Source of the DNA: CBFDBT01 sp965603115
GTDB taxonomy: Bacteria > Pseudomonadota > Alphaproteobacteria > Sphingomonadales > Kordiimonadaceae
Direction: 5' to 3'
DNA: 6,143 bases
Assembly: GCA_965603115.1 (NCBI GenBank)
Contig: CBFDBT010000165.1
Span: 1-6,143 of the forward strand
Part shown: positions 1 through 5,459 of the stretch, piece after piece
Position numbering within the stretch: the stretch's first letter is position 1
How the letters are laid out: each line of letters opens with the position of its first letter
Notes under the pieces: model-generated
What the model was told of the DNA's origin: nothing
What the model saw: only the letters and a program-made list of their open reading frames with translations
The model's database searches: none
Made by a program: the position numbers and the translations under genes

Positions 1-182
1 ACGAGACACTGGCATTTAGGCGCTTCGTTACTATCGTCTTCAACACACTCTTGAAAAAGTCTCTTCTCAGCATGGCGTAGTTGTTTTTCACTCATGGGTT
101 CGTCGGCTGTCACGCTGGTTATACCCGAAAGCAAAAATCCAGTTGCGACAATGGTTGGTACTAATATTTTATTGAGATTCAT
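1..182 (-). CDS. Small secreted cysteine-containing protein, N-terminal part (cut by window edge)
   Basis: This reading frame begins at an ATG at 182 and is still open at base 1, giving about 60 residues. The start is supported by a good ribosome binding site, GAGGGAA at 188-194, 5 bases upstream. Residues 1-26 look like a Sec signal peptide: Asn and Lys near the start, a hydrophobic core, then a V-T-A cleavage site before Asp27. The visible mature part is charged and contains Cys46, Cys57 and Cys59, the last two as C-Q-C. Small periplasmic proteins with a C-x(n)-C-x-C pattern of this kind are common in proteobacteria and have no assigned function that I know of; the cysteines could form a disulfide or bind metal. 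It lies 24 bases downstream of the MaoC-like gene on the same strand, so the two may share a transcript. The signal peptide is clear; the function is unknown. Confidence 0.7.
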   Translation of the reverse strand, partial: MNLNKILVPTIVATGFLLSGITSVTADEPMSEKQLRHAEKRLFQECVEDDSNEAPKCQCL

Positions 183-206
183 TTTTATTCCCTCGCTGTT
201 TTATTG

Positions 207-659
207 TTATTTTGGGCGGCAAGCCACCATCATTGTACCCTTAACACTCATCACAACATCATTGTGATGGTTATATACATAGTTATTAAAGGTCACTAAT
301 CCAAGGCCAGGTCTTGATTTTGATAGTCTTTTATCAAGATATTCCCGTTCAACGGACAAAATATCACCAACAAATACGGGTTTAGCCCATTTAAGATCTT
401 GTAGGCCGGGGGAGCCAAGGCTGGCTAAACCAGTTTCTTTGCCATGATCAACCAGTATACGCATCAAGACGCTCCCAGTGTGCCAACCGCTGGCACATAG
501 CGCGCCAAAATGGGTGGTTTTAGCAAAATCATCATCGAGGTGAAAAGGCTGAGGGTCAAAGCGTGAAGCAAATTCAATGATTTCTTCTTTTGTCATCTCA
601 TAGCTGCCAAAACGTCCACTTGGGCCTACTTCAAGATCTTCATAATATGTTTTTTTCAT
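207..659 (-). CDS. MaoC-like hotdog-fold dehydratase (R-specific enoyl-CoA hydratase type)
   Basis: This is a 150-residue single-domain MaoC-type protein, the usual length for the family. The hydratase-2 motif is present at residues 31-42, A-S-R-F-D-P-Q-P-F-H-L-D, with the expected catalytic pair Asp35 and His40. It is followed by the A-S-G-W-H segment (56-60) typical of bacterial stand-alone members. Such enzymes add water across, or remove it from, the double bond of 2-enoyl-CoA thioesters in the cytoplasm; chain length and pathway cannot be read from the sequence. The start at 659 has a strong AAGGAG site at 665-670, 5 bases upstream. No acyl-CoA or polyhydroxyalkanoate gene lies nearby, so the context does not narrow the substrate. 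It is divergent from the amidohydrolase operon and may be co-transcribed with the small secreted protein downstream. The family call is secure; the exact substrate is not. Confidence 0.9.
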   Translation of the reverse strand: MKKTYYEDLEVGPSGRFGSYEMTKEEIIEFASRFDPQPFHLDDDFAKTTHFGALCASGWHTGSVLMRILVDHGKETGLASLGSPGLQDLKWAKPVFVGDILSVEREYLDKRLSKSRPGLGLVTFNNYVYNHHNDVVMSVKGTMMVACRPK

Positions 660-753
660 TACTACTCCTTAAAGCATGAGAGTGGACTATATTGTGAGCC
701 GACCGTCAAGCCTATAGCAGGGTATGGTAGAGTATTTGAAACTTGATTTATAT

Positions 754-767
754 ATGACAGATGTCAT
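754..767. promoter_or_regulatory. Perfect 14-base palindrome, possible operator between divergent genes
   Basis: ATGACA and TGTCAT form a perfect 6-base inverted repeat around a GA spacer. It lies in the 139-base intergenic region between the MaoC-like gene (minus) and the amidohydrolase-lrgAB operon (plus), 31 bases before the amidohydrolase ATG. A TTGAAA at 736-741 upstream could be a -35 element, but no convincing -10 is seen at the right distance. Position and symmetry fit a dimeric repressor site. A 6-base arm pair can also arise by chance, and no regulator gene is adjacent. Confidence 0.35.
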
Positions 768-787
768 GGTGCAATACAGAAAACAAA

Positions 788-793
788 AGGGGA
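788..793 (+). promoter_or_regulatory. Ribosome binding site that decides the amidohydrolase start
   Basis: AGGGGA lies 5 bases before the ATG at 799. The longer reading frame opening at ATG 724 has no comparable site and would place 25 extra charged residues before an otherwise complete signal peptide, so 799 is the better start. Confidence 0.75.
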
Positions 794-798
794 CTAAG

Positions 799-2100
799 AT
801 GAACATTATTTTAAAAAATTTGATGGCTGCTACTTTGTTGGCAGGCGCTAATGCTCCTCTCGCTTATGCGGGGGATGTAACTGTAATTTACGCTGGTGAA
901 TTACTCGCCGTGCCAGGCGCAGCACCGCTCAAAGACCAAACGATTGTTGTTGAGGCTGGTAAAATTTCAGACGTACGTGCCGGATACGTTGACGCTGCTG
1001 AGTTTGGTGAAGGCACCAAGGTGATTGATTTGAAATCAAGCTTTGTTATGCCGGGCATGATGGATATGCACGTGCATCTGGGCCATGAACTCGGTGGCAA
1101 TACTGAAAAAGATATGGTTAAACTTGAGCGTACAGAGCGTGTTATACGTTCAGGACTTTATGCACAAAGAATTCTAAAAGCAGGCTTTACAACAGTAAGA
1201 GACCTTGGTGGTGAACCAAAAGTAAGCTTTGCTCTGAGAAACAGCATTGCCAAAGGCTGGATTGATGGGCCTCGCATAATTGCATCAGGCTCTGGTGTTG
1301 CTGCCACGGGTGGTCACGGTGATGTAGATGGCATGCAAATGGACCTTTTAAAGCAACATACGTCAGAGACTATTTGTGATGGTGTTGAAGATTGTCGGCG
1401 TGCTGTTCGCCACGCGGTTAAATATGGTGCGGATGTGATTAAAATCACCGCAACAGGCGGTGTTTTATCAGAAACGAACACAGGCACTGGTCAGCAAATG
1501 ACCGACGGCGAGATGAAAGAGATAATGGATACAGCGCATAGCTTAGGTCGTAAAATAGCAGCCCACGCCCATGCAGCCAAGGGCATTAATGCTGCGCTCA
1601 GGGCGGGTGTGGATAGTATTGAGCATGGCTCATACGCTGATAAAGAATCTATCAGACTGTTCAAGAAAACTGGCGCCTATTTGGTGCCGACATTACTTGC
1701 GGGTAATACGGTGGTGCGCATTGCTGAAACCACCAATATTCTGCCGCCTGTAATTGCTAAAAAAGCTATCCGTGTTGGTGGGGATATGATGGCGCATTTC
1801 TCCGTTGCCTATAAAAAAGGTGTTAAAATTGCTTTTGGTACCGATAGCGGTGTGTCCAAGCACGGTATAAATGCCCAAGAAGCAGTGTTAATGCATCAAG
1901 CCGGTATGAGCGAGATGGATATTTTGAAGTCTGCGACAGTGAATGCAGCGGATCTTGCTGATATGAGTGATAGTCTTGGAACGTTACAAGCGGGCAAGCT
2001 GGCAGATATTATTGCTATGGATGGTAGTCCTTTAAATGACATCAAAGAATTACTCTCGGTTGATTTTGTCATGAAGGGCGGCAAGGTTTATAAAGATTAA
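799..2100 (+). CDS. Periplasmic metal-dependent amidohydrolase (Xaa-Pro/Xaa-Arg dipeptidase-like)
   Basis: This is a 433-residue exported member of the amidohydrolase superfamily. Residues 1-24 form a Sec signal peptide ending A-Y-A before Gly25, with no lipobox, so the mature enzyme is probably soluble in the periplasm. The metal-site residues appear in order: H-V-H (His91, His93) after M-P-G-M-M-D, the probable carboxylated Lys215 in V-I-K-I-T-A-T-G-G, H-A-H at 256-258, His276 in I-E-H-G, and Asp349 in F-G-T-D-S-G. This set is typical of the binuclear branch that includes secreted Xaa-Pro and Xaa-Arg dipeptidases of the Sgx9260/Cc-type. The likely reaction is hydrolysis of a dipeptide or N-acyl amino acid amide bond; the side-chain preference cannot be read. 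Cys193 and Cys199 could form a disulfide in the periplasm. The TAA stop shares its last A with the lrgA ATG, indicating translational coupling. The superfamily is certain; the substrate is not. Confidence 0.9.
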   Translation: MNIILKNLMAATLLAGANAPLAYAGDVTVIYAGELLAVPGAAPLKDQTIVVEAGKISDVRAGYVDAAEFGEGTKVIDLKSSFVMPGMMDMHVHLGHELGGNTEKDMVKLERTERVIRSGLYAQRILKAGFTTVRDLGGEPKVSFALRNSIAKGWIDGPRIIASGSGVAATGGHGDVDGMQMDLLKQHTSETICDGVEDCRRAVRHAVKYGADVIKITATGGVLSETNTGTGQQMTDGEMKEIMDTAHSLGRKIAAHAHAAKGINAALRAGVDSIEHGSYADKESIRLFKKTGAYLVPTLLAGNTVVRIAETTNILPPVIAKKAIRVGGDMMAHFSVAYKKGVKIAFGTDSGVSKHGINAQEAVLMHQAGMSEMDILKSATVNAADLADMSDSLGTLQAGKLADIIAMDGSPLNDIKELLSVDFVMKGGKVYKD

Positions 2101-2468
2101 TGCTAGATAGTAGGAGCGCAAATTTTATCGGACTTCTTGTAGTGCTGACTGTGTTTTATGCAATCGGCTACGCAGTTGCTTCCTTTATGTCTCTCTCTAT
2201 AGCGCCGGGAGTGATTGGCTCGATAATATTGCTTATCACTTTGCTAATAGTACCAAAGTTGCGAGCAAAATATTACGCTTCTACGTCAATTTTGTTCGCG
2301 CACTTCCCGCTCTTTGTTATTCCAGCGGCTGTCGGGATTATGGTCTCGACAGCCTATTTTATCCATCATCCCCTGTTGCTTCTTTGGATCATCTTAGGTT
2401 CGACACTTTTGTCACTTGTTTTTACAGCTTTGGTTGTGCGCTTAATGATAGGGCTAGGGGATGAATGA
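2100..2468 (+). CDS. lrgA: LrgA/CidA family small membrane protein
   Basis: This 122-residue protein is almost entirely hydrophobic, with four likely membrane segments at about 8-30, 34-52, 63-84 and 92-116. It carries the family signatures: A-P-G-V-I-G-S at 35-41 (the P-G-x-x-x-G element after the first helix) and A-H-F-P-L-F-V-I-P-A-A-V-G-I-M at 67-81. LrgA/CidA proteins partner with LrgB/CidB in the inner membrane. They were first described as holin-like modulators of murein hydrolase activity, and homologous pairs are now linked to pyruvate or glycolate transport. The ATG at 2100 overlaps the amidohydrolase stop by one base (TAATG). There is only a distant AAGG upstream, so translation probably depends on coupling to the preceding gene. 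The stop lies 8 bases inside lrgB. The family call is good; the transported compound, if any, is unknown. Confidence 0.85.
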   Translation: MLDSRSANFIGLLVVLTVFYAIGYAVASFMSLSIAPGVIGSIILLITLLIVPKLRAKYYASTSILFAHFPLFVIPAAVGIMVSTAYFIHHPLLLLWIILGSTLLSLVFTALVVRLMIGLGDE

Positions 2469-3141
2469 TCTGGCGGTATATGGTTTGGCATGCTCTGCAA
2501 CAGTGGTGATATATGTCATCGCGTGGAGGCTTTTTATCAAGGCTAATCATAATCCACTACTTCATCCGCTCATAACAGCTGTTGCAATTGTTATAGCAGC
2601 GCTTATTTTTTTCGACATTGAATATTCCCAATATTTTTATTATGCCCAGCCTATTCACTTATTGCTCGGGCCAATTGTGGTGGCGCTTGCCTTTGCGGTT
2701 GCAGAACATTTGCATGTGTTAAAAGGCCATGCATTTGCACTCTCAGTTTCATTGGTGGCGGGCAGTTTATTCGCTATGGCCATGGTTTGGGGTGTGACAG
2801 CGTGGGTAACAGACGACCCCGCATTGCTCGCCACCTATATTACCAAATCAGTAACCAGCCCTATTGCCGTTCCCCTAACTCAAAAACTTGCAGGATTGCC
2901 GGGGCTCGCGGCTGTTGTGGTGCTGGCCACGGGTACTGTAGGAGCTGTGTTTGGCCCGCCCCTGCTACGATTTTTAAATTTAGATAGGCCCCTTGAGATG
3001 GGCATGGCGATGGGGGTGAGTTCTCACGGCATTGGTGCGGCAGAGGCGCTTCGTCGCAGTGACCTGGCAGGTGCGGCTGCGGGCCTTGCTATGGGGCTTA
3101 ACGGGCTACTTACAGCTATATTACTGCCTATATTTTGGTGA
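2461..3141 (+). CDS. lrgB: LrgB/CidB family membrane protein
   Basis: This 226-residue polytopic inner-membrane protein has the usual LrgB length and about six or more hydrophobic segments. Recognisable family blocks, in order, are L-H-P-L-I-T (34-39), L-L-L-G-P-I-V-V-A-L-A (67-77), T-K-S-V-T-S-P-I-A-V (128-137), T-G-T-V-G-A-V-F-G (157-165) and S-S-H-G-I-G-A-A (187-194). After the G-P-x-x-V-A-L-A block most relatives, such as E. coli YohK, have Pro-Leu-Tyr; here it reads F-A-V-A-E-H-L-H, so the protein is a somewhat divergent member. It probably forms a complex with the adjacent LrgA-like protein, acting in murein hydrolase control or small-acid transport. Its ATG overlaps the lrgA stop by 8 bases, with AGGG at 2450-2453 as a binding site 7 bases upstream. 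It ends the operon, 3 bases from the convergent cyclase gene, without a visible terminator. Confidence 0.88.
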   Translation: MNDLAVYGLACSATVVIYVIAWRLFIKANHNPLLHPLITAVAIVIAALIFFDIEYSQYFYYAQPIHLLLGPIVVALAFAVAEHLHVLKGHAFALSVSLVAGSLFAMAMVWGVTAWVTDDPALLATYITKSVTSPIAVPLTQKLAGLPGLAAVVVLATGTVGAVFGPPLLRFLNLDRPLEMGMAMGVSSHGIGAAEALRRSDLAGAAAGLAMGLNGLLTAILLPIFW

Positions 3142-3144
3142 GCT

Positions 3145-4233
3145 CTACTCTTCGTCCGGTAGGTCCAGACAAACTTCAAAGCCCTCAGTTTTTTTAGCTA
3201 GATACATTTGTTTGTCTGCAGCTTTGATCAAGGTTTCAATGTCCAAGAAATCTTCGGGCCCTGTTTCAGCTATGCCAATACTCAAAGTGACTTTTGGACA
3301 TTTTTTACTAAAGGTCTTGATGAGCTTTTGACATATATCGTGTGCTCTATCCGCGGAACATTCTGGAAGGATTGCACAAAATTCATCTCCGCCATAGCGG
3401 CACGCTATATCAGTTTCTCGTGTGACTTCCAGTAATGATGTCCCAACATGCTTTAAAACTTCGTCGCCCACAATGTGCCCAAGTGTGTCATTCACCTGTT
3501 TAAAATTATCGACATCAAAATAGACAAAGGAAAGCTTTGTCTTGCGTCTTTTGGCTACCACCAACTCTCTGGTGAGCATAGACTGCATGGCTCTTTGATT
3601 GTATATGCCTGTAAGGGGATCTGTTTTGGCCTGCTCCTCAAGTTGGCGTGTACGCTCGGCAACCTTCTTTTCCAAGTCCTGTGCATAAATTTCAGCTTTT
3701 CTCTTGGCGTTTTCAGTTTCACCAACCAAACTGTCAATGTAGGCATCGAAAACAAGTGTAGTATCGAAATATATAAGTTTATCTACCGCATCTATAGTCA
3801 GTGATAGTTGCTCCTCATCTTTTATATGTTTTTTCAATGTCTGAAATATGATGACTTTTAATGTTCTGACGGCTGATAGATATAGCTTTGGCTCCACACC
3901 AATGCGTTTGTGGATAAGCCCAATACGCAATCTATTGTTCACATAATCTGCTCCATAGCCTCCCGAAAAGAGGTCAAGGCAATATTTGCGCTGGGCTGCA
4001 ACTAAACGATTGAGTGTTTCTGCATCGCCTATTAAGAGAGAAATTTCATCATTTGATGTCTGACTATGGTAAAATTCTTCAACAATAATATCAATATTAT
4101 CTTCAATGAGTTCTTGGTGGCTAGCGAGTATATCCAAGTCCATCTTGGTAAGATTTAATACACCTTTACGGTCAACAATATCCACATCGCTGATTTTCAT
4201 CTGCTCAAGCAGGGTTTGACTTGTGCGCACCAT
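3145..4233 (-). CDS. Globin-coupled diguanylate cyclase (heme sensor plus GGDEF)
   Basis: This 362-residue soluble protein has no membrane segment. Residues about 15-170 resemble a globin-coupled sensor domain: the L-I-H-K-R-I-G-V-E-P-K-L-Y-L block holds the probable proximal heme ligand His108, and Tyr55 in E-E-F-Y is a candidate distal ligand-contacting residue, as in E. coli DosC. A charged, coiled-coil-like signalling helix spans about 171-204. The GGDEF domain (about 203-358) opens with T-D-P-L-T-G-I-Y-N, has Asp240 and Asn248-Asp249 in the F-D-V-D-N-F-K-Q-V-N-D block, and an intact G-G-D-E-F at 281-285. The product-inhibition site R-x-x-D is present at 272-275, five residues before the motif. 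It should make c-di-GMP from two GTP in the cytoplasm, with activity set by O2 or another heme ligand. There is no EAL domain. The start at 4233 has GAGGA at 4238-4242, 4 bases upstream. GGDEF is certain; the globin assignment is strong by motif. Confidence 0.9.
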   Translation of the reverse strand: MVRTSQTLLEQMKISDVDIVDRKGVLNLTKMDLDILASHQELIEDNIDIIVEEFYHSQTSNDEISLLIGDAETLNRLVAAQRKYCLDLFSGGYGADYVNNRLRIGLIHKRIGVEPKLYLSAVRTLKVIIFQTLKKHIKDEEQLSLTIDAVDKLIYFDTTLVFDAYIDSLVGETENAKRKAEIYAQDLEKKVAERTRQLEEQAKTDPLTGIYNQRAMQSMLTRELVVAKRRKTKLSFVYFDVDNFKQVNDTLGHIVGDEVLKHVGTSLLEVTRETDIACRYGGDEFCAILPECSADRAHDICQKLIKTFSKKCPKVTLSIGIAETGPEDFLDIETLIKAADKQMYLAKKTEGFEVCLDLPDEE

Positions 4234-4279
4234 CCAATCCTCATTTAGTATTTGTTAAAGTCACAATTTTCTTAAGGTC

Positions 4280-4285
4280 ATTATA
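4280..4285 (-). promoter_or_regulatory. Candidate -10 box for the globin-cyclase gene
   Basis: The minus strand reads TATAAT here, a perfect sigma-70 -10 hexamer, which would give a leader of about 40 bases before the ATG at 4233. The hexamer 17 bases upstream (4303-4308 on the minus strand, GTCAAT) is a poor -35, so the promoter would be weak or activator-dependent. Confidence 0.4.
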
Positions 4286-4315
4286 GTATTTAGTTTGATC
4301 AGATTGACTTTCAAT

Positions 4316-4353
4316 ACCTATATATTTAATTTTACAACTATTCGTTTATAGGT
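4316..4353. repeat. Inverted repeat ACCTATA / TATAGGT with 24-base spacer
   Basis: Two perfect 7-base arms (4316-4322 and 4347-4353) are inverted with their starts 31 bases apart, close to three helical turns. The spacer is AT-rich. The arrangement could suit a pair of operator half-sites between the divergent promoters, or a weak hairpin in the GFA-gene leader. Chance is a real alternative in AT-rich DNA. Confidence 0.3.
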
Positions 4354-4360
4354 GTAAGGC

Positions 4361-4370
4361 GGATATATCC
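4361..4370. repeat. 10-base perfect palindrome GGATATATCC
   Basis: GGATATATCC is self-complementary and sits 71 bases before the GFA-type ATG, just downstream of the ACCTATA/TATAGGT repeat. It may be a small operator; no matching second copy is seen in the other intergenic region, so the support is only position and symmetry. Confidence 0.25.
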
Positions 4371-4431
4371 TGGGACTTGTGATTTATTCCTAATTGCATT
4401 AATAGATGCGCAAGATTTATTGTAAAAGGTC

Positions 4432-4436
4432 AGGAG
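4432..4436 (+). promoter_or_regulatory. Ribosome binding site that decides the GFA-type start
   Basis: AGGAG lies 5 bases before the ATG at 4442. The in-frame upstream ATG at 4406 has no such site and would add 12 non-conserved residues, so 4442 is preferred. Confidence 0.8.
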
Positions 4437-4441
4437 TATTT

Positions 4442-4900
4442 ATGAGTAAAAATGAAAAGAGTGCATCAGGTGGTTGTTTGTGCGGCGCTGTCAGGTTTGA
4501 AGTGCGCGGTGAGCCCTTTGGTTCGAACCATTGTCACTGCCTGAGCTGTCGCAAGCACACAGGTGCCCCTGTAGTTACTCTATCTGGCTGGAAGGCGGAT
4601 CAGGTTACTTTTAGCGGTACGCCGCGGAAAATTTATAAGTCCTCTGAGGGTGTTGGTCGTGCTTTTTGCCCTGAATGCGGTACACCGCTGACATGGGAAG
4701 GTGTAAGTAGCACGGGGATTGGTGCCATTTTTGAAATTCATATCTCCGCCTTTGAAGACCCAACTCTTTTCCCACCAACATATCATACTAACGAAGGCGA
4801 GCGTATTCCTTGGTTTGATATTGCGGACAATCTTCCGCGCTTCATTGAGTGGGACGAGGGCAATGGCCCCGATCATGTTGGGCCTAAGCTAACGTCATAA
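4442..4900 (+). CDS. GFA/CENP-V family zinc-binding protein
   Basis: This 152-residue protein carries the full seven-cysteine zinc pattern of the GFA fold: C-L-C at 12-14 after G-G, C-H-C-L-S-C at 31-36 followed by R-K-H-T-G, and C-P-E-C-G at 76-80. In glutathione-dependent formaldehyde-activating enzyme (Gfa) of Paracoccus these cysteines bind two zinc ions, one structural and one loosely held. Most family members are not shown to act on S-hydroxymethylglutathione, and nothing nearby (no formaldehyde dehydrogenase or hydrolase gene) supports that role, so the family name should not be read as the function. There is no signal peptide or membrane segment, so it is cytoplasmic. The gene appears to be alone on the plus strand, divergent from the globin-cyclase and ending 9 bases from the convergent PepSY-type gene. 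The family is certain; the function is unknown. Confidence 0.9.
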   Translation: MSKNEKSASGGCLCGAVRFEVRGEPFGSNHCHCLSCRKHTGAPVVTLSGWKADQVTFSGTPRKIYKSSEGVGRAFCPECGTPLTWEGVSSTGIGAIFEIHISAFEDPTLFPPTYHTNEGERIPWFDIADNLPRFIEWDEGNGPDHVGPKLTS

Positions 4901-4909
4901 GCTAGGGTG

Positions 4910-5431
4910 CTATTTTTTACGCTGTCTTTTTTGCCATTTTTTATAATGTGGCAGGAAAAAGAGATAGATACCGGTTAACCACAAAGTGAAAAGGCCTATG
5001 CCAACAGGTAGGAATAGCCCAAGTTTCACCCAGTCGGCAAACCATGTGCCATCATGTATTTTTTCGATAATGTCTGAGCGGCGATAAGCGACTTGCAGCA
5101 CCTTGGCTGTGCTGGTGTCAACTTGCACCTCCCAGTTATTGGTGGCGATGAATTTGGCGATGCCCTTGTCATTTTTGAAATCGACCCTATCCAAGTCGGT
5201 CCATTTTTTAATGCCGGCTTGTTCAACGGCGATAACCGCTTCAAACATTTGCTGCATATTGGCAGCGGGAATGGTTGATCGCTCAATACCTTTTTGGCTT
5301 GGTGGCTGGAGCCAGTCTAACTCTTTTTTGACCATCAGCAAGATGCCTGCCCCGATCATGATCACCACTGGTAGAGCAATGGTAATTGCCCCCCAGTGGT
5401 GGATTTTTCGAAATAAAATTTGCGGTTTCAT
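4910..5431 (-). CDS. Short PepSY-associated inner-membrane protein
   Basis: This 173-residue protein has two clear membrane segments, about 14-34 and 134-160, flanking an outside domain of about 100 residues. The N-terminal K-I-H-H-W-G block (9-14), the G-I-L-L-M-V-K-K-E-L-D-W-L-Q-P-P stretch (29-44), the I-H-D-G-T-W-F block (125-131) and the Lys/Arg-rich tail match the small two-helix PepSY-TM proteins. The middle part, with a V-D-F-K-N-D-K-G to V-D-T-S-T-A-K-V-L-Q-V pattern, fits one PepSY repeat. His11, His12 and His126 near the membrane faces could bind metal or heme, but this is a guess. Relatives are often linked to iron acquisition or membrane redox work, with no reaction proven. It starts 28 bases after the BNR-type gene on the same strand and probably shares its message; the binding site before ATG 5431 is weak (GAG only), which may mean reduced or coupled translation. 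Confidence 0.8.
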   Translation of the reverse strand: MKPQILFRKIHHWGAITIALPVVIMIGAGILLMVKKELDWLQPPSQKGIERSTIPAANMQQMFEAVIAVEQAGIKKWTDLDRVDFKNDKGIAKFIATNNWEVQVDTSTAKVLQVAYRRSDIIEKIHDGTWFADWVKLGLFLPVGIGLFTLWLTGIYLFFLPHYKKWQKRQRKK

Positions 5432-5459
5432 GGTGATAACTCAAACTAGATAAAAATGA

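Larger units (their letters stand above)
4234..4441. other. AT-rich divergent intergenic region (208 bases)
   Basis: This non-coding stretch separates the minus-strand cyclase from the plus-strand GFA-type gene and must hold the promoters of both. I see a consensus -10 for the cyclase, a TTGACT at 4304-4309 on the plus strand followed after 15 bases by TTTAAT (4325-4330) as a weak candidate promoter for the GFA-type gene, and two inverted repeats listed separately. No RNA gene, riboswitch or small coding region is convincing. Confidence 0.6.

Noticed and set aside
724..798. Upstream extension of the amidohydrolase from ATG 724
   Set aside because: It has no good ribosome binding site and would bury a complete signal peptide that begins at the ATG at 799 with AGGGGA 5 bases before it.
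3475..3804. Plus-strand reading frame of 109 codons opposite the cyclase
   Set aside because: It lies antisense to the linker and start of the GGDEF domain and shows no family features; it is a by-product of codon use on the other strand.
4394..4414. Inverted repeat around TTGCAT...ATGCGCAA before the GFA-type gene
   Set aside because: The symmetry is interrupted and the perfect part is only about 4 bases per arm.
4406..4441. Upstream extension of the GFA-type protein from ATG 4406
   Set aside because: The twelve added residues do not belong to the domain, and AGGAG is correctly spaced for the ATG at 4442 instead.
4885..4904. Direct repeat TAAGCTA (4885-4891 and 4898-4904)
   Set aside because: Two 7-base copies over the end of a coding region, with no associated gene or boundary, are best explained by chance; no sign of an attachment site or insertion.
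4898..4918. Possible terminator after the GFA-type stop (AGC-TAGGGT-GCT then six T)
   Set aside because: The stem is only 3 base pairs, and the T-run codes for the Lys residues at the end of the PepSY-type protein.
5103..5453. Plus-strand reading frame of 116 codons opposite the PepSY-type gene
   Set aside because: It is entirely antisense to a gene with clear membrane segments and family blocks, and its product shows no recognisable domain.
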